Below, in pieces: positions 1 through 6,658 of a DNA stretch of 21,657 nt. The notes under the pieces are model-generated. The model saw nothing but the letters and a program-made list of their open reading frames with translations, was not told where the DNA came from and did no database searches. Both the position numbers and the translations under genes were made by a program. Each line of letters starts with the position of its first letter. Within the stretch, counting starts at the first letter, position 1. The stretch is from JAJZRV01 sp027442615 (lineage in GTDB: Bacteria; Pseudomonadota; Gammaproteobacteria; Burkholderiales; Ferrovaceae): the NCBI GenBank assembly GCA_027442615.1, contig DAIBBI010000047.1:1-21657 (forward strand). The letters are read 5' to 3'.

Positions 1-161
1 GAGGCCACGTTACGGATCTTCTCGCCATAGGGTCGGGAAGCGCGCATCCGCTCCTGCGCCTTGCGCATCTTGCTGGCCGCGACCATCTCCATAGCCTTGG
101 TGATCTTCCGCGTGTTTTGCACGCTTTTGATCTTCATCCGGATTTCTTTTGAACCAGCCAT
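1..161 (-). CDS. atpG: ATP synthase F1 subunit gamma, N-terminal part (cut by window edge)
   Basis: The frame opens with an ATG at 161-159 and reads MAGSKEIRMKIKSVQNTRKI, then TKAMEMVAASKMRKAQERM. This is the standard N-terminal coiled-coil helix of the F1 gamma subunit, the rotor shaft inside the alpha3beta3 head. Only 53 codons lie in the window, and the gene runs off the left edge. A GGAG Shine-Dalgarno motif sits just before the ATG. The start is 32 bases after the atpA stop, the normal place for atpG in this operon; atpD and atpC would be expected beyond the edge. Confidence 0.95.
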   Translation of the reverse strand, partial: MAGSKEIRMKIKSVQNTRKITKAMEMVAASKMRKAQERMRASRPYGEKIRNVA

Positions 162-193
162 TTCAGCTCCGTCCTACGCTACGAGGGAATTGC

Positions 194-1735
194 TCAGTAC
201 ACGCCCGTCTTTTTGAAGTCCTGGATTGCTGCATCGAGCGCCTTCTCGGCATCTGCATCCATATCCTGGGTCGTGGCAATCTTGTTGACCAGTTCGCCAT
301 ACTTGGTCTTGAGGAAGGCACGCAGCCCCGACTCAAAGGCCAGGGCCCGCTTGACTTCGATGTCGTCAAAGTAACCCTTGTTGACGGAAAACAGCGTCAC
401 GGCCATTTCGGCAACGGACAGCGTGGCGTACTGCGCCTGCTTCATCAGTTCGGTCACCATGCGGCCCCGTTCCAGCTGCTTGCGCGTGGCGTCATCGAGA
501 TCGGAAGCAAACTGGGCAAATGCCGCCAGTTCGCGGTACTGCGCCAGAGCCAGACGCACGCCGCCACCCAATTTCTTGATGACCTTGGTCTGGGCGGCAC
601 CGCCGACGCGGGACACGGAAATCCCGGCATTAATGGCAGGACGGATCCCTGCGTTGAACAGATCCGTTTCAAGGAAGATCTGGCCGTCGGTAATGGAAAT
701 CACGTTGGTAGGCACGAAGGCCGTCACGTCACCCGCCTGGGTTTCGATGATGGGCAGAGCCGTCAATGAACCCGTCTTGCCTTTCACCTCACCCTTGGTT
801 TCGCGCTCCACATACTCTTCATTGACGCGGGCAGCCCGCTCCAGCAAGCGCGAGTGCAGGTAGAACACGTCGCCGGGATAGGCTTCGCGACCCGGAGGGC
901 GGCGCAACAGCAACGAGATCTGGCGATAAGCCCAGGCTTGCTTGGTCAAATCGTCATAAATGATGAGGGCATCCTGACCGCGGTCGCGGAAATATTCGCC
1001 CATGGAGCAGCCGGCATACGGCGCAATGAATTGCATTGCCGCAGAATCCGAGGCCGTGGCAGCGACGACGATGGTGTATTCCATGGCGCCGTGTTCTTCC
1101 AGCTTGCGTACCACGTTGACGATGGAAGAAGCCTTTTGGCCAATGGCAACGTAGATACAGGTCATGTTCTGACCCTTCTGGTTGATGATGGTATCTACGG
1201 CAACTGCGGTTTTACCTGTTTGGCGGTCCCCAATGATCAATTCGCGCTGTCCGCGTCCAATGGGCACCATGGAGTCGACAGATTTGAGGCCGGTTTGCAC
1301 CGGCTGTGATACGGATTTTCTCCAGATCACACCAGGGGCAATTTTCTCAATGGGAGAGCTGGCCTTGGCATTGAGCGGGCCCTTGCCGTCAATCGGCTTG
1401 CCCAGCGCATCAACCACACGACCGATCAATTCAGGGCCCACGGGCACTTCCAGAATGCGCCCCGTGCAAGTGACCGTATCGCCTTCGCTCAGGTGTTCGT
1501 ACTCACCCAGAATCACGGCGCCTACCGAATCGCGCTCCAGGTTAAGGGCGAGGCCGAAGGTATTCTTCGGAAATTCGAGCATTTCACCTTGCATCACGTC
1601 GGTCAAACCGTGAATGCGCACGATACCGTCGGTGACGGATACGATGGTTCCCTGGGTACGCGCCTCTGCCGTGATGGGAAGATTCTGGATCTTCGCCTTG
1701 ATCAGTTCGCTGATTTCCGATGGATTCAACTGCAT
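194..1735 (-). CDS. atpA: ATP synthase F1 subunit alpha
   Basis: A full-length (513 aa) non-catalytic nucleotide-binding subunit of the F1 head. Visible motifs are the N-terminal beta-barrel (about residues 25-95), the P-loop GDRQTGKTA at 169-177, the stretch ALIIYDDLTKQAWAYRQISL, and SITDGQIFLETDLFNAGIRP followed by the arginine-finger segment SVSRVGG. Length and motif order are typical for bacteria. The N-terminus MQLNPSEISELIK is the usual delta-binding helix, which supports this start. It lies between atpH (42-base gap) and atpG and is co-transcribed with them. Nothing is missing or unusual. Confidence 0.98.
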   Translation of the reverse strand: MQLNPSEISELIKAKIQNLPITAEARTQGTIVSVTDGIVRIHGLTDVMQGEMLEFPKNTFGLALNLERDSVGAVILGEYEHLSEGDTVTCTGRILEVPVGPELIGRVVDALGKPIDGKGPLNAKASSPIEKIAPGVIWRKSVSQPVQTGLKSVDSMVPIGRGQRELIIGDRQTGKTAVAVDTIINQKGQNMTCIYVAIGQKASSIVNVVRKLEEHGAMEYTIVVAATASDSAAMQFIAPYAGCSMGEYFRDRGQDALIIYDDLTKQAWAYRQISLLLRRPPGREAYPGDVFYLHSRLLERAARVNEEYVERETKGEVKGKTGSLTALPIIETQAGDVTAFVPTNVISITDGQIFLETDLFNAGIRPAINAGISVSRVGGAAQTKVIKKLGGGVRLALAQYRELAAFAQFASDLDDATRKQLERGRMVTELMKQAQYATLSVAEMAVTLFSVNKGYFDDIEVKRALAFESGLRAFLKTKYGELVNKIATTQDMDADAEKALDAAIQDFKKTGVY

Positions 1736-1777
1736 GGTGTTCTCCTGACTGGTGGACCGCCCCTGCGGCCCCCCTGC

Positions 1778-2314
1778 TTAACGTTTTATCGCAACAGCCA
1801 TCTGGTCAATGCGCGCACGCACCGAACCATCGATGACCAAATCGCCGACTGTGACTTTGACGCCGCCGATCAGCGACGTGTCCACCGTGACTTCTGCGCG
1901 AATCTTTCTGCCAAAGCGCTTTTCAAGCCCGTTGACCAATGCGTCCAGTTCCGCCGCACTCATGCCGAATGCCGTGGAAATCTGGGCATCCAAAATGCCT
2001 TCATGCTGGTGGCGCAGCGTTTCAAACTGGGCTTGGATGGCCGGCAATGCTGCGATCCGGTGGTTTTCCACCAGCAGACGAACCAGCTGCCGGGCATCTT
2101 CATCCAGGGCGCTCTCGCAAACGGACTCGAAGATTTCGGCAAGCTGGGCACGGTCCACTTTCGGGTTGCCCACGAGGTTGGCCATGTCCGGATCGCTCGA
2201 CACGGCTGCCATCAATTCCAGCATGCCGGACCAATGCGGCGCGGCCTTTTTTTCGACAGCCAGCTTGAAGACCGCCTCGGCGTAAGGTCGTGCGATGGTA
2301 ATCATCTCAGCCAT
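1778..2314 (-). CDS. atpH: ATP synthase F1 subunit delta
   Basis: A 178-residue OSCP/delta subunit that joins the F1 head to the peripheral stalk. The N-terminal domain begins with TIARPYAEAVFKLA, the family's most recognisable segment. The C-terminus has the conserved LIGGVKVTVGDLVIDGSVRA motif. The ATG is preceded by AAGGA, which overlaps the atpF stop codon region (8-base gap between the genes), so translation is probably coupled to atpF. Length and position, between atpF and atpA, are those of a standard atp operon. Confidence 0.97.
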   Translation of the reverse strand: MAEMITIARPYAEAVFKLAVEKKAAPHWSGMLELMAAVSSDPDMANLVGNPKVDRAQLAEIFESVCESALDEDARQLVRLLVENHRIAALPAIQAQFETLRHQHEGILDAQISTAFGMSAAELDALVNGLEKRFGRKIRAEVTVDTSLIGGVKVTVGDLVIDGSVRARIDQMAVAIKR

Positions 2315-2322
2315 GGCAATCC

Positions 2323-2793
2323 TTAAAGCTCGGCCCGAATGGAAGTCAACAGATCAGAATGAGCCTGGGCGTTGATCTCCCGACGCAAAATCTTTTCAGC
2401 CCCAGAAACCACCAGATCGGCCACCTGATCGCGCAGCGTTTCCTTGGCGCGCAAAATTTCCTGGTCGACTTCCGCTCGCGCTTGTGATTTGACGCGATCA
2501 GCCTCAACCTTCGCTTCTTCACGGGCTTCCTCGATGATTTCGTTGCGCCGTTTTTCCGACAGCGCAATGATCTCGGCCGCTTTTGCCCTGGCTTCATTCA
2601 AAGCCTCGTTTGAACGCTGCTCGGCCTGCGCCAGATCCTGCTTGCCGCGCTCGGCTGCCGCCAGACCATCAGCAATCTTTCGGGCGCGCTCCTCGAGTGC
2701 CGCCATGATCGGCGGCCAGACGAATTTCATGGTAAACCAGATCAGGATCGCAAATGTGATGGCCTGACCGAATATTGTGGCATTGATATTCAT
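2323..2793 (-). CDS. atpF: ATP synthase Fo subunit b
   Basis: A 156-residue peripheral stalk subunit. There is one N-terminal membrane helix (about residues 7-26, FGQAITFAILIWFTMKFVW), then the conserved WPPIMAALEERA segment. A long, highly charged alpha-helical dimerisation region rich in Ala, Glu, Lys and Arg runs to the C-terminus. The length matches the short b subunit of enterobacteria (about 156 aa) rather than a duplicated b/b' pair. A GGGAG Shine-Dalgarno motif precedes the ATG. The gene follows atpE by 30 bases. Confidence 0.97.
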   Translation of the reverse strand: MNINATIFGQAITFAILIWFTMKFVWPPIMAALEERARKIADGLAAAERGKQDLAQAEQRSNEALNEARAKAAEIIALSEKRRNEIIEEAREEAKVEADRVKSQARAEVDQEILRAKETLRDQVADLVVSGAEKILRREINAQAHSDLLTSIRAEL

Positions 2794-2823
2794 GCCTTTG
2801 CTCCCAAAGTTTCGGCTTGCCGG

Positions 2824-3090
2824 TTAGCCCTTCAACATCGGTACGAACGGATTTGCAAAGAGCAGGAACAGGCCGATACCCACCCCGATCATGGTGACCG
2901 CATCCAGCAGGCCGGCGACGATGAACATCTTCACTTGCAGCGTGGGGATCATTTCGGGCTGGCGCGCGGCGCCTTCGAGGAAGCGACCGCCAAGAATGCC
3001 AAATCCGATGGCGGTACCCAGAGCACCACAACCGATCAGGATTGAAACGGCGATGGCAGTGCTGCCGAGCAGGGATGCAAGGTGTTCCAT
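2824..3090 (-). CDS. atpE: ATP synthase Fo subunit c
   Basis: An 88-residue proteolipid that forms the rotating c-ring. Two membrane helices are visible, the first with the glycine-rich helix-packing pattern (G20, G22, G25, G29, G31). The polar loop ARQPE is at about 42-46. The ion-carrying carboxylate is Asp63 in GLLDAV. An Asp here, with no obvious Na+-binding Gln/Glu/Ser set, points to a proton-driven enzyme; this is inference from the motif. A near-perfect AGGAGAAATC leader precedes the ATG, fitting the high copy number needed for the ring. Confidence 0.97.
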   Translation of the reverse strand: MEHLASLLGSTAIAVSILIGCGALGTAIGFGILGGRFLEGAARQPEMIPTLQVKMFIVAGLLDAVTMIGVGIGLFLLFANPFVPMLKG

Positions 3091-3168
3091 GATTTCTCCT
3101 TAAAATCTACTTGTTACAAGTTAAAAACGGGATGCTGCAACTTCCAAACCTTTCACTCCTGGCCTTCA
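3091..3168 (-). promoter_or_regulatory. atpE translation-initiation region with U-rich leader
   Basis: The 78-base gap between atpB and atpE is the longest inside this operon. Reading on the minus strand it has a U-run plus AACUUGUAACAAG segment (3127-3110), then AGGAG six bases before the atpE ATG. A U-rich leader of similar composition upstream of E. coli atpE is a known translational enhancer that raises c-subunit output. The small ACTTG/CAAGT inverted repeat here could also form a weak hairpin. The role is inferred from position and resemblance. Confidence 0.45.
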
Positions 3169-3939
3169 TCAGTGGCTTTCGTGGGCCATGCTGAGGTAGA
3201 TGATGGTCAGGATCATGAAAATAAACGCCTGCAGGGTAATGATCAGGATGTGGAATATCGCCCAGGGCGCCCCCAGAATCCACTGCAGATAGACCGGGAG
3301 CAAGGCAATCAGAATGAATACCATCTCGCCGGCATACATGTTGCCGAACAACCGCAGGGCCAGTGAAACCGGCTTGGCCAGATCTTCAACGATACGGAAC
3401 AGCAGGTTGAACGGGGCCATCTTTGCGCCAAAGGGAGCCGTCAGGACCTCATGCATGAATCCACCAAGTTTCTTGACCTTGATGTTGTAAAAATAAATCA
3501 GGAAGAAGACCGTCAGCGACATGGCGAAGGTCAGATTGGGATCGGTGGTCGGTACGGCTTTCCAGTAGTGAAGGCCCAACGCGCTCATGATCATGGGCAT
3601 CAGGTCCACGGGCAGAAGATCCATGGCATTGAGGGTGAATACCCAGATGAAAATGGTGAGTGCGAGCGGACCGACTGCGCCGGCATCGCCATGGAAAGTG
3701 TCTTTGACCTGGGTCTGCACCATCTCGAGCACGATTTCAACCGCAGCCTGGAGCTTTCCCGGGACGCCCGAGGTGGCCTTGCGTGCCACCCAGGCAAACA
3801 ACCCAAACACCAGAAGGCCCAACAAGGCCGAGGTAACGATGGTATCGATGTTGAAGGTCCAGAAACCGTGACCTTCCTGAAGATTGGTGAGGTGGTGCTG
3901 TATGTACTCGCCGGTGCTGTGGCTTGCGCTTTCGCTCAT
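3169..3939 (-). CDS. atpB: ATP synthase Fo subunit a
   Basis: A 256-residue integral membrane stator subunit with the proton half-channels. Several hydrophobic helices are visible (about 33-52, 92-110, 137-152, 200-220, 228-250). The essential channel arginine is Arg196 in SLALRLFGNMYAGE, equivalent to E. coli aArg210. The final helix segment LQAFIFMILTIIYLSMAHE is typical. The length is slightly short compared with E. coli (271 aa), mostly at the N-terminus. It starts 13 bases after atpI and is followed by atpE. Confidence 0.97.
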   Translation of the reverse strand: MSESASHSTGEYIQHHLTNLQEGHGFWTFNIDTIVTSALLGLLVFGLFAWVARKATSGVPGKLQAAVEIVLEMVQTQVKDTFHGDAGAVGPLALTIFIWVFTLNAMDLLPVDLMPMIMSALGLHYWKAVPTTDPNLTFAMSLTVFFLIYFYNIKVKKLGGFMHEVLTAPFGAKMAPFNLLFRIVEDLAKPVSLALRLFGNMYAGEMVFILIALLPVYLQWILGAPWAIFHILIITLQAFIFMILTIIYLSMAHESH

Positions 3940-3952
3940 GATCTCGACACTG

Positions 3953-4306
3953 TCAATCCATCAGCAGCGCTGCAAGATACACCAGCAGCGTTGCAATGTA
4001 AGTTAAAAAGAACTCAGGTAATCGTAGCGACCGGTACAGAGCAAATGTTGCGCTGAACAAAATCACGGTCGTTACAAATTTGAACCGTTCCCCTGCGTAC
4101 TGCGCCTGTAGCCAATGCCTGGGCGTAACGCCACGCGGTGACGAGCTACGGAGGGCGTAGGCAAGTCCCGTCAGGAACCCGATGGACCCTCCTAAGGCCG
4201 AAGATACCGCTGAAACCCGATCGGAAAGTATCAACAAAGCCAATACAATCAACAGGGTTACACTTGCTTGCAAAGCGACTATCCTGAGTACTTTACGATG
4301 GATCAC
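3953..4306 (-). CDS. atpI: ATP synthase assembly/accessory protein I
   Basis: A 117-residue membrane protein, first gene of the atp operon. Four hydrophobic segments are visible (about 8-27, 33-51, 75-90, 95-115). Family features are an N-terminal RIVALQ segment, SALGGSIGFLTGLAYAL and the AQYAGERFKF region between the helix pairs. AtpI proteins are thought to help c-ring assembly or Mg2+ supply and are poorly conserved. The start used is GTG (4306-4304) with only a weak ribosome-binding site. A TTG twelve codons in has an AGGA before it, but starting there would drop the RIVALQ segment, so the GTG is preferred. Confidence 0.85.
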   Translation of the reverse strand: MIHRKVLRIVALQASVTLLIVLALLILSDRVSAVSSALGGSIGFLTGLAYALRSSSPRGVTPRHWLQAQYAGERFKFVTTVILFSATFALYRSLRLPEFFLTYIATLLVYLAALLMD

Positions 4307-4333
4307 GATCAGGGGCGCCTGCTAAACGGGCGG

Positions 4334-4362
4334 ATTATAAACTTGATTCAAGGGGGGGTCAA
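4334..4362 (-). promoter_or_regulatory. Sigma70-type promoter of the atp operon
   Basis: On the minus strand, TTGACC (4362-4357) and TATAAT (4339-4334) are separated by exactly 17 bases. The -10 is a perfect consensus and the -35 matches 5 of 6. The pair lies between the parB stop and atpI, about 28 bases upstream of the atpI start, and so fits transcription of atpI-B-E-F-H-A-G. The spacer begins with a homopolymer: seven consecutive C, two of them in the -35 hexamer. No terminator is visible between parB and this promoter, so readthrough from parAB is also possible. Confidence 0.75.
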
Positions 4363-4371
4363 TGATAGTCG

Positions 4372-5223
4372 TCAAGCTCGTAACAGCTGCAGCAAACCTT
4401 CCAGTTGGTCCAGGCTGTGATAACGAATCGATAGCACACCACCACCGCCCCGTTTTTCCTTGAAAAGGACCGTGGCGCCCAGTCGATCCGAAAGCTCTTC
4501 CTGCAGCGCCAGCTGGTCGCGACTGTGGGATGCGCCGGCACGGGTACGGCCCTTTTTCTCCGACAGGCGCTGTTTGACCTGCCGTTCTGCTTCGCGCACC
4601 GACCAGCCTTTGGCGACGATTTCCGTTGCCAGATGATGCTGCTTTGTCGTTGGTAACGGCAGCAGTGCGCGCGCATGGCCCATTTCCAAAGCGCCATCCA
4701 TTAATAGTGAGCGCACGCTTTCTGTCAGATTGAGCAGTCGCAGCAAATTGCTTACGGCGCTTCGCGACCTGCCAACGGCCTCTGCGGCAGCTTCGTGCGT
4801 CATGCCAAACTCGCGGATCAACCGGTCGATGCCCTGAGCTTCTTCCAGGGGGTTCAGATCCTCGCGCTGTATGTTCTCGATGAGGGCAGCAGCCAGCGCA
4901 TCTTCATCCGAAATGGGCCGCACCAACACAGGCACCTCAAGCAACCCCGCCAGTTGGGAGGCGCGCCAACGCCGCTCCCCTGCAATGATTTCATAGCGGT
5001 TGTTGGCCACCGGTCGAACCAGGATGGGCTGCAGTAGCCCTTGTCCCTTGATGGACTGACTGAGCTCTTGCAGCGAGGACGGGTCCATGCGGGTTCTGGG
5101 CTGGTATTTACCCGGCTGCAGCTGGTTCAAGGGCAAGGTGGACAGATCCTGGGTGCCCGGTTTGGGTGCATCCGCGCCCAATAACGCGTCCAATCCTCGC
5201 CCCAGTCCTTTGTGCTTGGCCAT
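4372..5223 (-). CDS. parB: Chromosome-partitioning protein ParB (parS-binding CTPase clamp)
   Basis: A 283-residue chromosomal ParB/Spo0J. The N-terminal GLGRGLDALL (residues 6-15) is the ParA-contact motif. The ParB/Srx CTP-binding domain follows, with GERRWRA at 82-88 and ENIQREDLNPLEEA at 116-129. A helix-turn-helix (about 141-165, MTHEAAAEAVGRSRSAVSN) reads parS, and the C-terminal dimerisation domain ends the protein. It loads at parS and spreads along DNA as a CTP-dependent sliding clamp. It lies 14 bases after parA. The matching parS sites are at 8644-8689, about 3.4 kb upstream in the same gene cluster. Confidence 0.97.
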   Translation of the reverse strand: MAKHKGLGRGLDALLGADAPKPGTQDLSTLPLNQLQPGKYQPRTRMDPSSLQELSQSIKGQGLLQPILVRPVANNRYEIIAGERRWRASQLAGLLEVPVLVRPISDEDALAAALIENIQREDLNPLEEAQGIDRLIREFGMTHEAAAEAVGRSRSAVSNLLRLLNLTESVRSLLMDGALEMGHARALLPLPTTKQHHLATEIVAKGWSVREAERQVKQRLSEKKGRTRAGASHSRDQLALQEELSDRLGATVLFKEKRGGGGVLSIRYHSLDQLEGLLQLLRA

Positions 5224-5237
5224 GTCGTGTTTTCCTT

Positions 5238-6032
5238 TTAAATCGAAGTGGCGCGTTGCGCCGCACCTGCGTCAAACCGCTCCAGAATCTCCCGGGTCAG
5301 CTGTAAATAGGCTTGTGCGCCCTTCGACACCGGGTCATATTTCAGCGCTGGTTGCCCATGGCTGGGCGCTTCGGCGAGACGAACGTTTCTAGGAATTGCC
5401 GTACGGTAGACCTTGCTTCCAAAGTGCTGCTCAAGCTGTGCGGAGACCTGTTGCGCCAGGGCGTTTCGCGGATCCAGCATGGTTCGCAGCAGCCCCTCGA
5501 TCTCAAGTCCGGTATTGAGGTGACTGCGCACGCGACGAATGGTCTGCACCAGGTCGGACAGGCCTTCCAGCGCATAATATTCGCACTGCATCGGAATCAG
5601 CACTCGCCATGCCGCAGACAACCCGTTGATTGTCAACAAATTAAGTGCTGGAGGACAGTCGATCAGGATAACGTCATAGTCATTACGAACCTTGTCGATC
5701 GCCTGCTTTAATCGGTACTCCCGGTGCTCCCCATCCACCAACTCGACTTCAGCTCCAGCCAGTTCGCGGTTGGCTGGCAGGACGTCGTAACCACCGGAGG
5801 GCGAGCGAACGCGTGCCTCCTGCGCACTGGTCTGCTCCAGGAGCACGTGATAGACGGAGCGCGTCAAGGCACTCTTGTCGATGCCGCTCCCGGTTGTGGC
5901 GTTACCCTGCGGGTCCAGATCCACCAAGAGGGCACGCTGGCCGAGTTCGGCCAGGCTCGCTGCGACATTCACCACGGTGGTGGTTTTGCCAACCCCCCCT
6001 TTTTGATTGGTCACTGCCAGCACGCGACTCAT
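5238..6032 (-). CDS. parA: Chromosome-partitioning ATPase ParA (Soj type)
   Basis: A 264-residue deviant-Walker ATPase. KGGVGKTT (residues 11-18) carries the signature extra lysine, DLDPQGNAT is the A' motif and ILIDCPPALN the Walker B region. There is no N-terminal helix-turn-helix, so this is the short chromosomal (Soj) type, not a plasmid type-Ia ParA. With ParB and parS it separates newly copied origins. The ATG overlaps the rsmG stop by 4 bases and has GAGG seven bases upstream inside rsmG, so translation is probably coupled. Confidence 0.97.
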   Translation of the reverse strand: MSRVLAVTNQKGGVGKTTTVVNVAASLAELGQRALLVDLDPQGNATTGSGIDKSALTRSVYHVLLEQTSAQEARVRSPSGGYDVLPANRELAGAEVELVDGEHREYRLKQAIDKVRNDYDVILIDCPPALNLLTINGLSAAWRVLIPMQCEYYALEGLSDLVQTIRRVRSHLNTGLEIEGLLRTMLDPRNALAQQVSAQLEQHFGSKVYRTAIPRNVRLAEAPSHGQPALKYDPVSKGAQAYLQLTREILERFDAGAAQRATSI

Positions 6033-6658
6033 GAATGGTCCTCTCTCATCACAATCAAATGACGCTCGGCTGCCACATTGGGAATGGTCACGCGAATCAC
6101 TTGCGTGAAGAACCGGGCGGGGAGTCGAGTGATTTCTTCAAAGGGGACGCCCCCCTTCATGGCAATCAAGGCGCCACCGGGTGCCAGCAAATGGGCCGCC
6201 CCCGCCACAAAATCAGGCAGGTCGGAAAAGGCGCGCGAAACGATGGCGTCAAAGGGTTCGGATGGAAACCAGCGCTCAACGCGCTCTGCCACCACGGCGA
6301 CCTGGTCCAGGCCAAGTTCGAGCTTAGCCTGGCGCAGGAATGCCGCCTTTTTCTGGTTGGGCTCCAGCAAGGTCACCTTGAGGGAAGGACAGGCAATGGC
6401 CAGGGGAATGCCGGGCATTCCACCCCCACTCCCCACATCGAGCAGACTTGAGCAACCCGCGATGTTTGGCACCACGGTCAGACTATCCAGCAGGTGCAGC
6501 GTAACCATGCGCTCGCGGTCACGCACAGCTGTCAGGTTGATGACGGCATTCCATTTTTCAAGAAGATCGAGATAGCGCTCGAGGCGCGTCAGGGTCTCGG
6601 AGGAAAGCTTCAGCCCCAGGGCTTCGGCACCGACAGCTAAATTCGATACGTCAATCAT
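6029..6658 (-). CDS. rsmG: 16S rRNA (guanine-527-N7)-methyltransferase RsmG (GidB)
   Basis: A 209-residue class I SAM methyltransferase. The SAM-binding glycine loop reads LLDVGSGGGMPGIPLAI, then KVTLLEPNQKKAAFLRQ (acidic ribose-binding residue) and FDAIVSRAFSDLPDF. The family makes m7G527 in 16S rRNA, a site linked to streptomycin response. The length matches E. coli RsmG (207 aa). The ATG overlaps the mnmG stop by 4 bases (ATGA), and no Shine-Dalgarno is evident, so reinitiation after mnmG is likely. The gene order mnmG-rsmG-parA-parB is ancestral near bacterial origins. Confidence 0.97.
   Translation of the reverse strand: MIDVSNLAVGAEALGLKLSSETLTRLERYLDLLEKWNAVINLTAVRDRERMVTLHLLDSLTVVPNIAGCSSLLDVGSGGGMPGIPLAIACPSLKVTLLEPNQKKAAFLRQAKLELGLDQVAVVAERVERWFPSEPFDAIVSRAFSDLPDFVAGAAHLLAPGGALIAMKGGVPFEEITRLPARFFTQVIRVTIPNVAAERHLIVMREDHS

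Noticed and set aside
1493..2326. Plus-strand open frame (277 codons) opposite atpA and atpH
   Set aside because: It crosses two clearly real minus-strand genes and their spacer, has no domain and no convincing ribosome-binding site.
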